64,000 nt of DNA, taken from Bacteroidales bacterium (GTDB lineage Bacteria; Bacteroidota; Bacteroidia; Bacteroidales; WCHB1-69). Numbering within the stretch: the first letter of the stretch is position 1; the number at the start of each line of letters is the position of its first letter. The stretch spans positions 1 through 64,000 of the forward strand of contig JAGBPS010000008.1 in assembly GCA_017633255.1 (NCBI GenBank), read 5' to 3'. The translations under genes were made by a program, and so were the position numbers. The notes below the pieces were generated by a model. The model was not told the origin of the DNA and ran no database searches. It worked only from the letters and a program-made list of their open reading frames with translations. Shown here one piece after another: positions 57,151 through 63,950 of the stretch.

Positions 57151-57311
57151 TTAAAGGTCAATTCCGAGTTGTTTTTTAGATATACGATTGAACCATAACC
57201 ATAGTCACCATTGAGGGGCAGTTTAATGAAATCCCAGATATTGTCACTACTTTCTAGTAGCTCAAAAAGTTGGTGAAAGAAAGGATGAGTAATTTTTCTA
57301 GTCGAAAGGGA
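57147..57311 (-). pseudogene. Gene fragment with no start, in frame behind the DUF5618 stop codon
   Basis: Directly after the TAG of the DUF5618 gene the same frame stays open for 54 codons and reads H-P-F-F-H-Q-L-F-E-L-L-E-S-S-D-N-I-W-D-F and G-D-Y-G-Y-G-S-I-V-Y before a TAA that overlaps the stop of the FISUMP gene on the other strand. The amino-acid mix looks like real protein, but there is no start codon. It is most likely the 3' remnant of a lost gene; its family is not recognised. Confidence 0.45.
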
Positions 57312-57713
57312 CTATGCGTACACTGGTTCTTTATACAGCAGGGCGCAGCGGTCGATGATGAGGCTTGCCCTTTTGAAGCCTGCATCGCTGACTTCCTTCT
57401 CCCTGTTCCCGTCATAGCCCATCACGAGATGCATGGTCTCGTAACCCAGGTTTATGAAATGCAGCAGGGTGCGGTCGCGTTTACCGGCAGCTTCTTTGTA
57501 TTTCTCAATAGAGGGACGGCCTTTGCCTTTGCGCACCTGCAGTACCGCATCCAGCGCGATGAGACATCCACTCCATAGGATATTGCCTGCCGTCTTGATA
57601 TATTTGCTATCGGTATAGCTCTTCAGTTCAGGGTCATAGTTAGCCTTCTTAATAGTGTCTTTTGCATTGGCTACATATCGACGGGCTTCTTCAATTGTAT
57701 TTTTCTGTTCCAT
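57312..57713 (-). CDS. DUF5618-family protein
   Basis: The 133-residue all-helical protein opens with I-E-E-A-R-R-Y-V-A-N-A-K-D and has the family segments A-L-D-A-V-L-Q-V-R-K-G-K and L-H-L-V-like M-H-L-V-M-G-Y-D-G-N. DUF5618 proteins resemble small HEPN-like helical bundles and are common in Bacteroidota; function unknown. It has a promoter at 57790-57797. Its TAG stop is followed in frame by another open stretch, listed separately. Confidence 0.75.
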   Translation of the reverse strand: MEQKNTIEEARRYVANAKDTIKKANYDPELKSYTDSKYIKTAGNILWSGCLIALDAVLQVRKGKGRPSIEKYKEAAGKRDRTLLHFINLGYETMHLVMGYDGNREKEVSDAGFKRASLIIDRCALLYKEPVYA

Positions 57714-57789
57714 AGTCTTTTCTTTTAATTATGCCTGACACGGATGAGGCTGTTTGTCATTTGTTATGATCAATCCGAAAAGGATGTTG

Positions 57790-57797
57790 CAAAGATA
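57790..57797 (-). promoter_or_regulatory. -7 box for the DUF5618 gene
   Basis: Reads TATCTTTG on the minus strand, 76 bases before the start codon. Confidence 0.6.
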
Positions 57798-57980
57798 CAA
57801 CAGAAATTATGTCGGTCAATGTCTTTGAGGAAATTTTTTTGGTTTTGACTATCAGGATATTATAATTTTAATTTAAGTATTCAAATTTGAATAATTAAAT
57901 TTGAGGTTATTTTTTCGGGGTAAGAAAGGCCAGACAGATATTATCATAGAATTGGATGCGAATGTTTTTTGAAAAAAATG

Positions 57981-57988
57981 TATCTTTG
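57981..57988 (+). promoter_or_regulatory. -7 box for the sialidase gene
   Basis: TATCTTTG lies so close to the first ATG (57997) that the mRNA would be almost leaderless; this favours the ATG at 58006 or 58009. Confidence 0.65.
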
Positions 57989-57996
57989 CAGATGAA

Positions 57997-59247
57997 ATGA
58001 ATACAATGATGAAAAAAGGTCATTTTGTTATACGGATAGTAATGATGACTTTCGGGCTGATAGGTGGTGTGAGTCTGTTGGCTTCCGCCCAGGTGGATGA
58101 GTTGCGGGGTATTTCCGATAGGGTGGGGCTCTCAAGGATTTATCAGCAGAAACCCAAGGGAAATGTCAAACCACAAGGTCACGGGTTGTCAACGGATACT
58201 GCTACTTTTTATCGCCAAAGATTGTATGCACCGGGAGATTACGGTTCCGCCAATTGGCGTATTCCTGCGCTGTGCGCTTTGCCCGATGGTAGCCTGCTGG
58301 CGGTGAACGACAAGCGGAAATTCAACGAGGGTGATTTGCCTCAGGATATAGACATTGTGGCCTGTAGGAGCACAGATAACGGTCGCACTTGGAGCGAGCC
58401 GGTGACTATTGTCGCGGGACAAGGTGTGAAAAAGGGCTTCGGTGACCCCGCTCTGGTGGTGACTGAAAAAGGTGAGGTGATTTGTGCGTTTGCGGGTGGT
58501 AACGGTTATTTTCAATCTACGGAGGAAGACCCTATCCGTTTGTTTGTCACCCGCAGTCTTGACGGCGGTAAAACATGGTCAAAGCCGGAGGACATCACCT
58601 TCCAAATATGGGGAACAAAGGCGCTGAATTCAGCTTGTCAGAAATATAGGGCTTCGTTTTTCTCTTCGGGCAATGGCTTGCGGCTGACTCGCGGGGCGCA
58701 CAAAGGACGCATTATGTTCGCCGTCCCTATGCTCCGCAAGGACGAGTGGGTGTCGGATAATTTTGTGGTGTATTCCGATGACGACGGTCATAGCTGGCAA
58801 GTGTCGGAGTGCGCTTTCAGCGGTGGTGACGAGGCCAAACTGGTGGAATTGGTGGACGGCCGGGTACTGCTCAGCACGCGGCAGAGTGGTCCCAGAGGTT
58901 ACAACATCTCTGAAGACGGCGGCGTTCACTGGGGCACCCAGGGCCACTGGCCTGAGATGACCACCAACGCTTGCAATGGTGACATCATACGCCTTTCCGC
59001 TACTGACCGAGGAGGTGAACGGAATGTGCTGATGCACTCCATCCCCAACTCCATGCATCGGGAGAATGTCACAATCTTTTTCAGTTATGATGAAGGGAAA
59101 ACTTGGCAGGATCCTCTACTCTTGTTTAACGGTCCGTCGGTATATTCTTCTTTGACCGTTTTGCCTGACGGCTCTGTGGGCGCTTACATCGAACAGAACC
59201 CCAACGGCGCTTGCGAGTTGTGGTTTATCTGTATTCCGAAGAAATAA
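57997..59247 (+). CDS. Exported exo-alpha-sialidase (GH33-like)
   Basis: The 416-residue product has a signal peptide (ending Ala-Ser-Ala-Gln) and a six-bladed sialidase fold: the N-terminal W-R-I-P-A-L motif, which supplies the first arginine, and Asp boxes S-T-D-N-G-R-T-W, S-L-D-G-G-K-T-W, S-D-D-D-G-H-S-W, a worn S-E-D-G-G-V-H-W, and S-Y-D-E-G-K-T-W. It would release sialic acid from host or dietary glycoconjugates in the periplasm or at the surface. No sialic-acid catabolic genes are adjacent. It is followed by a repeat array. Confidence 0.9.
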   Translation: MNTMMKKGHFVIRIVMMTFGLIGGVSLLASAQVDELRGISDRVGLSRIYQQKPKGNVKPQGHGLSTDTATFYRQRLYAPGDYGSANWRIPALCALPDGSLLAVNDKRKFNEGDLPQDIDIVACRSTDNGRTWSEPVTIVAGQGVKKGFGDPALVVTEKGEVICAFAGGNGYFQSTEEDPIRLFVTRSLDGGKTWSKPEDITFQIWGTKALNSACQKYRASFFSSGNGLRLTRGAHKGRIMFAVPMLRKDEWVSDNFVVYSDDDGHSWQVSECAFSGGDEAKLVELVDGRVLLSTRQSGPRGYNISEDGGVHWGTQGHWPEMTTNACNGDIIRLSATDRGGERNVLMHSIPNSMHRENVTIFFSYDEGKTWQDPLLLFNGPSVYSSLTVLPDGSVGAYIEQNPNGACELWFICIPKK

Positions 59248-59249
59248 AG

Positions 59250-59340
59250 GGGGAGTCTCGCTTCGCTCGAGGGGAGTCTCATGCTACGCATTTGAGTGGA
59301 GTTTCGCACTGCGTGCTCAAGGGGAGTTTAAATTCCCCTT
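59250..59340. repeat. Four tandem imperfect GGGGAGTCTC units
   Basis: Units start at 59250, 59271, 59296 and 59321, each beginning G(G/T)GGAGT(C/T)T and most holding a small hairpin word (GCTTCGC, ATGCTACGCAT, GCACTGCGTGC). They begin 3 bases after the sialidase stop codon. Confidence 0.7.
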
Positions 59341-59564
59341 CTTTTAGATTCGACGAACGAGCGAGTGCAGAGACAAAGCTTGCTTGAACTCTGCCGAGCG
59401 AGGAGGAGAAAGGAGGCGTAGCCTCCAACGGGTGGCCGAAGGCCGGGGTAGTGAAAAAAACACGGTGAAACTGCACCGAAGCACAGCACCAGCTTATCGC
59501 GGAATTGACACCTCGAAGCCGATGCAAAAAAAAAAAATCATACGTTAGCCGTGATCGAACAAAG
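59341..59564 (-). ncRNA. Hairpin-rich stretch downstream of a minus-strand promoter (candidate non-coding RNA)
   Basis: Contains GCAGAG/CTCTGC arms around AAGCTTGCTT, GGAGGC-GTA-GCCTCC and GGCC-GAA-GGCC, then a run of 12 A. The minus-strand box TATCTTTG at 59565-59572 would transcribe leftward through it and the tandem units. A 101-codon frame on that strand (59279-59584) starts upstream of this promoter and has a composition dictated by the hairpins, so I favour RNA or repeat over protein. Confidence 0.35.
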
Positions 59565-59572
59565 CAAAGATA
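59565..59572 (-). promoter_or_regulatory. -7 box, minus strand, into the hairpin-rich stretch
   Basis: Reads TATCTTTG on the minus strand; divergent from the plus-strand box at 59595. Confidence 0.5.
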
Positions 59573-59594
59573 GTTGTAATTCAAAAATTATATG

Positions 59595-59602
59595 TAAATT
59601 TG
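59595..59602 (+). promoter_or_regulatory. -7 box, plus strand, upstream of the FISUMP/VR gene
   Basis: TAAATTTG matches TAnnTTTG. If used for the gene at 59876 it gives a leader of about 265 bases that contains a G9 tract. Confidence 0.5.
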
Positions 59603-59720
59603 CAACCTGAAATATTGAGAAGAACTCTGCCACAAGGTATGCTCCCTTCCTTAGAACATAGAGAAAACGGACTGGCGGTCATGGAAAGACAGCTGTTATG
59701 CTCATGCCCTGATTTTATTC

Positions 59721-59729
59721 GGGGGGGGG
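59721..59729 (+). repeat. Poly-G tract (G9) in the leader of the FISUMP/VR gene
   Basis: Nine G follow ATTC. A 31-codon frame from the ATG at 59639 runs through the tract and ends at 59734, so slippage would change a possible leader peptide. Confidence 0.6.
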
Positions 59730-59875
59730 TATAATAGTCTTATAATCAATAGTTTATATTATTTATGCCCTTGTTTTGCAAGCTTAGATGCTGCGGAACG
59801 GGCTTGTATTGTGTCAAATGGACATATATGGTCCCTTTATTTTCATTGTGATAAGAAACCTAAAATAATAAGATT

Positions 59876-61423
59876 ATGAAAAAACTCCTATCATTTTTGG
59901 CGGTAGTTTTGATAAGCGCCGCCGCTTTCGCCCAAAGCGTAACCCTTACCTTCACCGCAAAAGATGCGGCCAACCATTATGTGCAGCTTAACCGTGTGTC
60001 CATTACAAACCTGACCAAGGGCTGGCAGGAGACCATCTACTGGCCTGATACCACGCTAACCATGCAAAATGGTACAGGTATTAATGATGTAGAGACGTTT
60101 CCTGAAACGTCTCTAAAATTGTCCCAAAACAACCCTAACCCCTTTACCGGTACCACAGAAGTGAGTCTTACGGTATCAGAAGAGGATGAGGTGATGTTGG
60201 ATATTATGGATGTAAACGGAAAAACCGTAGGGACGCATCGCATGCGTCCACAAGCGGGCACTCACCAATTCTGTGTCACCTTGTCCACTGCGGGCACATA
60301 CGTGATGACCGCCCGCCAGAATGGACAGACCTCGTCCATCAAGATGGTATGCAATGGTGGTGGGGATGGCAATAGGATTGAATATACGGGTGTTGTAGAG
60401 ACGCACGGCCGTGCGTCTCTGCCGTCATCCCAACCCAAAAACGGACCCAAATACACCACCACCCGTCCCTTCAATTTTGGTGACCAGATGGAATACGTGG
60501 GCTATGCCACCATTAATGGCTCTGAGGCAGAGAGCCAGCGCATAATGCAGGCCCAGGGTGCCTCGCAAACTTTCACCCTGCAGTTTGCTGAAACACAAAC
60601 ACAGGTACAGTTGCCCACGGTTACCACCAGTGCGGTAAGCAATATCACCTCTTCTTCCGCAACGGCAGGAGGTACGGTAATTTCCGATGGTGGTGCAACG
60701 GTGTTTGACAGGGGTGTTTGTTACAGCACGGCCTCAATGCCTACCGTGTCGGAAAATTGTATCCATATCGGGCAAGGTACAGGCACTTTTTCGGACAATA
60801 TAACGGGTCTAAACGATAACACCACTTACTATGTGCGAGCCTATGCCATGAGCAGTGCAGGTATCGCATACGGCAACGAGGTGAGTTTCACCACCACCTC
60901 AACATCGGCTATTACGGTAACCACTGACCCCGTTACTAACATAGGCAGTCACACAGTCACTTGTGGTGGCACTGTAATCTATGCTGGGGAAGAGAATATC
61001 ATGGTAAGAGGGTTGTGCTGGAACACTTCTCCCAACCCAACGGCAAACCACAGCCATACTACCGATGGCAGTGGGGTAGGACACTTTACCAGCCAACTGA
61101 CAAGTTTGAATCAAGGCACCACCTATTATGTGCGGGCATACGCAACAAGCGTTTTTGGAACAGTTTATGGCAATGAGGTGTGTTTTACAACCGGAGTTGA
61201 CGGATTACCTTGCCCCGGCACTGCTGCCGTGACTGACATTGACAATAACACCTACAACACGGTGCTGATTGGCAACCAGTGCTGGATGAAGGAGAACCTT
61301 CGTACCACACGCTATGCGAATGGAGTGAATATACCAATGGGCAGCAGTAGCACTTACAGTAACACCGATCCCTATCGTTATAACCCAGATGACAATGCCA
61401 ACAATGTCCCCACCTATGGCTAG
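59876..61423 (+). CDS. Exported FISUMP protein, 5' part (cut by an in-frame TAG)
   Basis: The 515-residue part has a signal peptide (ending Ala-Phe-Ala-Gln), then, unusually near the N terminus, a T9SS-tail-like domain (about residues 80-165: N-N-P-N-P-F-T-G-T-T-E-V-S, D-V-N-G-K-T-V-G), then two FN3-like repeats (about 245-345 and 345-440, each ending T-Y-Y-V-R-A-Y-A) and the start of a FISUMP domain (C-W-M-K-E-N-L-R-T-T-R-Y-A-N-G). It stops at TAG 61421-61423, but the same frame continues to 62860 and the duplicate domain downstream reads TAC CTG where this reads TAG CAG. Three palindromic repeats lie in frame at 60090, 60231 and 60397. Confidence 0.8.
   Translation: MKKLLSFLAVVLISAAAFAQSVTLTFTAKDAANHYVQLNRVSITNLTKGWQETIYWPDTTLTMQNGTGINDVETFPETSLKLSQNNPNPFTGTTEVSLTVSEEDEVMLDIMDVNGKTVGTHRMRPQAGTHQFCVTLSTAGTYVMTARQNGQTSSIKMVCNGGGDGNRIEYTGVVETHGRASLPSSQPKNGPKYTTTRPFNFGDQMEYVGYATINGSEAESQRIMQAQGASQTFTLQFAETQTQVQLPTVTTSAVSNITSSSATAGGTVISDGGATVFDRGVCYSTASMPTVSENCIHIGQGTGTFSDNITGLNDNTTYYVRAYAMSSAGIAYGNEVSFTTTSTSAITVTTDPVTNIGSHTVTCGGTVIYAGEENIMVRGLCWNTSPNPTANHSHTTDGSGVGHFTSQLTSLNQGTTYYVRAYATSVFGTVYGNEVCFTTGVDGLPCPGTAAVTDIDNNTYNTVLIGNQCWMKENLRTTRYANGVNIPMGSSSTYSNTDPYRYNPDDNANNVPTYG
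60090..60115. repeat. Palindromic repeat element, copy 4 (in coding sequence)
   Basis: TAGAGACGTTTC-CT-GAAACGTCTCTA: the same element with one central change, in the open frame, giving V-E-T-F-P-E-T-S-L just before the T9SS-tail-like domain. Confidence 0.85.
60231..60249. repeat. Palindromic repeat element, degenerate copy (in coding sequence)
   Basis: GGACGCAT-CGC-ATGCGTCC preceded by GTA, in the same phase (GTA GGG ACG), giving V-G-T-H-R-M-R-P. The outer arm on the right is worn. Confidence 0.6.
60397..60420. repeat. Palindromic repeat element, copy 5 with different core (in coding sequence)
   Basis: AGAGACGCACGG followed by its exact reverse complement, a perfect 24-base palindrome. The arms match the other copies and the core is CACGGCCGTG instead of TTTCATGAAA; it gives V-E-T-H-G-R-A-S-L in the same frame. 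Confidence 0.85.
61421..61423 (+). other. In-frame amber codon interrupting the FISUMP gene
   Basis: The frame 59876-62860 is open except for this TAG (codon 516). The second copy of the same domain has TAC CTG at the matching place (62398-62403), so two base changes (C to G, T to A) made TAG CAG. Confidence 0.9.
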
Positions 61424-61441
61424 CAGTACAACTGGCCTGCG

Positions 61442-62860
61442 GTGATGCATGGTGCTTCTTCCTCATTTGCCAATCCCAGTGGTGTGCAGGGAATCTGCCC
61501 GAATGGCTGGCATGTTCCGAGTAATGCGGAGTGGACACAATTGACCAACTATGTGGGCAGCCAAACGCAATACCAATGTAACAATAGCAGTGATTACATT
61601 GCCAAGGCGTTGGCTTCCACAACTGGATGGAATAGTAGCACAAACAGTTGTGCAGTGGGCAATAATCCCAGTACGAACAATGCCACAGGTTTCTCGGCTC
61701 TTCCCGCTGGCAACTACGTCGGCTACTACAGTATCGGCAACTCCGCCCACTTCTGGAGCGCTAGTGAGGAAGATGGCAACTACGCTTACTACCGCTATCT
61801 CTACTACAATGGCGCCGACGTGAACTGGTACGACGGCTACAAGAAATACGGCTTCTCAGTCCGTTGCGTAAAGGGGGGTATCACTTCATTAACAGTGTTA
61901 ACTACTCCAGTAACTTCAATTACAGCAACTTCTGCCACCTGCGGAGGTGAGGTGACAGATGATGGTGGTGCTACTGTAACGGCTCGTGGCGTATGCTGGA
62001 GCACCTCGCAGAATCCTACCGTGAGCGACTATCATACGACCAACGGTACTGGTATAGGCAGTTTTACCAGTAACATAACAGGGTTGACACCAATCACTAC
62101 CTATTATGTTCGCGCGTACGCTACCAATAGTATTGGTACAGCGTATGGTGAAGTATTGACATTTACAACTCCTAATCCTAATGACGGACAGCCTTGTTCA
62201 GGAGCTGCTACTGTGACCGATTATGACAACAATACATATAATACTGTACAGATAGGCGCACAATGCTGGATGAAGGAGAACCTGCGCACCACGCGATATG
62301 CGAATGGCACAAGCATCCCATTAGGCACAAGTACAAGTTCAATAACATCATACCGTTATAACCCCAATAACAATGCCAACAGTGTTCCCACTTACGGCTA
62401 CCTGTACAACTGGCCAGCGGTGATGCACGGAGCATCCTCTTCATCATCCAATCCCAGCGGTGTCCAGGGAATTTGTCCGAATGGCTGGCATGTTCCGAGT
62501 GATGCGGAGTGGACACAGTTGACCAACTATGTGGGCTGCCAGACACAGTACCAATGTAACAATAGCAGTGATTACATTGCCAAGGCGTTGGCCTCCACCA
62601 CAGGATGGAGTAGTACCGGCGAAACTTGTGCAGTGGGTAGTAATCCGAGTACGAACAATGCCACAGGTTTTTCGGCTCTTCCCGCTGGCGGCTACTACGA
62701 CCACTACAGCGATTTCGGCGGCTACGCCTACTTCTGGAGCGCTACGAAGTACAATGGCAACAGCGCATACGTCCGCATTCTCCGCTACAATTACGCCTAC
62801 GTGAACAGGCTCGGCCTCACCGAGTACTACGGCTTCTCAGTCCGTTGCGTTCGCGATTAA
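61442..62860 (+). CDS. FISUMP protein, 3' part with two hypervariable C-terminal blocks
   Basis: This 472-residue frame is the continuation of the gene at 59876; its own apparent start is only a GTG/ATG pair inside the FISUMP domain. It holds the rest of FISUMP domain 1 (to about 61875), an FN3-like repeat (61890-62170, ending T-Y-Y-V-R-A-Y-A-T-N) and a complete FISUMP domain 2 that ends G-F-S-V-R-C-V-R-D. The last ~53 codons of both domains are strikingly divergent at first and second codon bases while their flanks are conserved, as expected of variable repeats of a diversity-generating retroelement. The gene is followed after 29 bases by an unknown gene. Confidence 0.8.
   Translation: MMHGASSSFANPSGVQGICPNGWHVPSNAEWTQLTNYVGSQTQYQCNNSSDYIAKALASTTGWNSSTNSCAVGNNPSTNNATGFSALPAGNYVGYYSIGNSAHFWSASEEDGNYAYYRYLYYNGADVNWYDGYKKYGFSVRCVKGGITSLTVLTTPVTSITATSATCGGEVTDDGGATVTARGVCWSTSQNPTVSDYHTTNGTGIGSFTSNITGLTPITTYYVRAYATNSIGTAYGEVLTFTTPNPNDGQPCSGAATVTDYDNNTYNTVQIGAQCWMKENLRTTRYANGTSIPLGTSTSSITSYRYNPNNNANSVPTYGYLYNWPAVMHGASSSSSNPSGVQGICPNGWHVPSDAEWTQLTNYVGCQTQYQCNNSSDYIAKALASTTGWSSTGETCAVGSNPSTNNATGFSALPAGGYYDHYSDFGGYAYFWSATKYNGNSAYVRILRYNYAYVNRLGLTEYYGFSVRCVRD
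61712..61869 (+). repeat. Variable-repeat-like block 1
   Basis: Starts after the conserved CTTCCCGCTGGC and ends in the conserved GGCTTCTCAGTCCGTTGCGT. It is the C-terminal ~53 codons of FISUMP domain 1; most variable codons are of the form NNC. Confidence 0.65.
62690..62850 (+). repeat. Variable-repeat-like block 2 (at gene end)
   Basis: Same boundaries as block 1, one codon longer, ending 10 bases before the stop. Compared with block 1 by hand, about 41 of 158 aligned bases differ, only 5 of them at third codon positions. Confidence 0.65.
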
Positions 62861-62889
62861 AAAACATATAGAAAAATAAAGTTGCAATT

Positions 62890-63570
62890 ATGAAAGAAAC
62901 GGAAAAAATTGAAATCACAGTCAATCTTCACGAATACCTGAGAAAAGGATTCGGCTCAATGAACAAAAATGACTTCGAAGTCTTCATTTTTAATGAATTA
63001 CTCAAAGAAAAATACGCCGATAAAAGTGACAATGCAATCAGCAGAGAACTTAAAATTCCAGAATCGAAGGTAAAGCGTCTTCGTTATGAGGCGGAATTGG
63101 TATATGGAAACTCTGATTATTATAAAGAGGCATTTTATTCAATATTGCATAACCGGATCTACAAATCTATAGATGAATCGAACAAAATACAGTTTTCTAT
63201 CAAAAACAAGGCCTTAAGACTGTATTTAGACGATATGTTAGAGGCTCACGGGAGTTTTGCAGACAGCTCGTTTAATTCCGACATAGTAACAATAACCATC
63301 CCAGACCTGCTACTTTTATTGGCTGATTTTGAAGGGAAAGATGATTTAATAGAAAAGATAAAAGAATCGTTGAAAGAGTCGTCACAATCATTTCCACCGG
63401 ATTTGAAAGACAAGTGCAAAGGCTTAGTCAAAGGTGTCTTTAAGGATGTTGCTAGTCATTATGCTCCTGAAACATTGAAGGCGCTGGAGAAGTTCTTCGA
63501 AACTCCTGCTGGCATTAATGACAAGGAGAATGGGGGGGGGGAGTTGCCGATTAACAGTTTGTCAGATTGA
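62890..63570 (+). CDS. Unknown protein with N-terminal HTH-like region and poly-G tract near its end
   Basis: The 226-residue, mainly helical product has an N-terminal part with a possible helix-turn-helix (about residues 45-72, N-A-I-S-R-E-L-K-I-P-E-S-K-V-K-R-L-R) and no signal peptide. The codons near the end read through ten G (63532-63541); loss of one G would replace the last 10 residues with a longer tail, gain of one would end it after a few codons. It follows the FISUMP gene by 29 bases, so it may share its mRNA. I recognise no family; a regulatory or accessory role is only a guess. Confidence 0.65.
   Translation: MKETEKIEITVNLHEYLRKGFGSMNKNDFEVFIFNELLKEKYADKSDNAISRELKIPESKVKRLRYEAELVYGNSDYYKEAFYSILHNRIYKSIDESNKIQFSIKNKALRLYLDDMLEAHGSFADSSFNSDIVTITIPDLLLLLADFEGKDDLIEKIKESLKESSQSFPPDLKDKCKGLVKGVFKDVASHYAPETLKALEKFFETPAGINDKENGGGELPINSLSD
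63532..63541 (+). repeat. Poly-G tract (G10) inside a coding sequence
   Basis: Ten consecutive G in the frame GAG AAT GGG GGG GGG GAG of the 62890 gene, 10 codons before its stop. Confidence 0.85.
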
Positions 63571-63861
63571 ACGTGTAATAACAACAAGCGCAATTCATCG
63601 GTGATTCAATAATTTGAATACCCGTATCAAAAAGCTTACTACACCACTACTCTTCCGAGGTGCCCCAAATCCATACTATTTCTTGCACATATATCACTTA
63701 TGTGGTGATTTATTTTGTGCTTCGTTGCAGACGATTGTATCCCAAGTTAAGCACGACTCAATTTGTTGTGGAATAGACAATTCAATTCACTTTAGTGTTT
63801 TATTTGAAAAAATAATATACTATTTATTCAAATATTCCATAATATATTAGAAAATAAATTG
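63571..63861. other. Intergenic stretch without a recognisable gene
   Basis: About 290 AT-rich bases. A 78-codon frame beginning with TTG at 63614 has no recognisable features and no start signal; I do not call it. No similarity to the variable repeats is visible here. Confidence 0.5.
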
Positions 63862-63869
63862 TATTTTTG
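63862..63869 (+). promoter_or_regulatory. -7 box upstream of the window-end gene
   Basis: TATTTTTG followed by a leader with CCCGG (63881-63885) that can pair with CCGGG (63922-63926). A minus-strand box (TACTTTTG, 63936-63943) faces it. Confidence 0.6.
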
Positions 63870-63950
63870 CAATAAAAAAACCCGGATTCATCACCAGCAC
63901 AAATGTCTGGGAGAGGAACTACCGGGACTGCGCTGCAAAAGTATAAAAAA

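Noticed and set aside
59279..59584. 101-codon minus-strand frame over the hairpin array
   Set aside because: It begins upstream of the only promoter box on that strand, has no signal or domain, and its sequence is dictated by the repeated hairpins. Kept as a possible RNA region instead.
57312..61423. General amber (TAG) recoding
   Set aside because: Several ordinary genes here end in TAG (murG, dxs, MORN-repeat gene, 18003 gene), so TAG is a working stop codon.
61442..61447. GTG/ATG as an independent start for the second half of the FISUMP gene
   Set aside because: It lies inside a domain that is continuous with the upstream frame, so an amber-interrupted single gene explains it better than two genes.
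63614..63850. 78-codon plus-strand frame
   Set aside because: TTG start, no upstream signal, no recognisable features, in an AT-rich gap.
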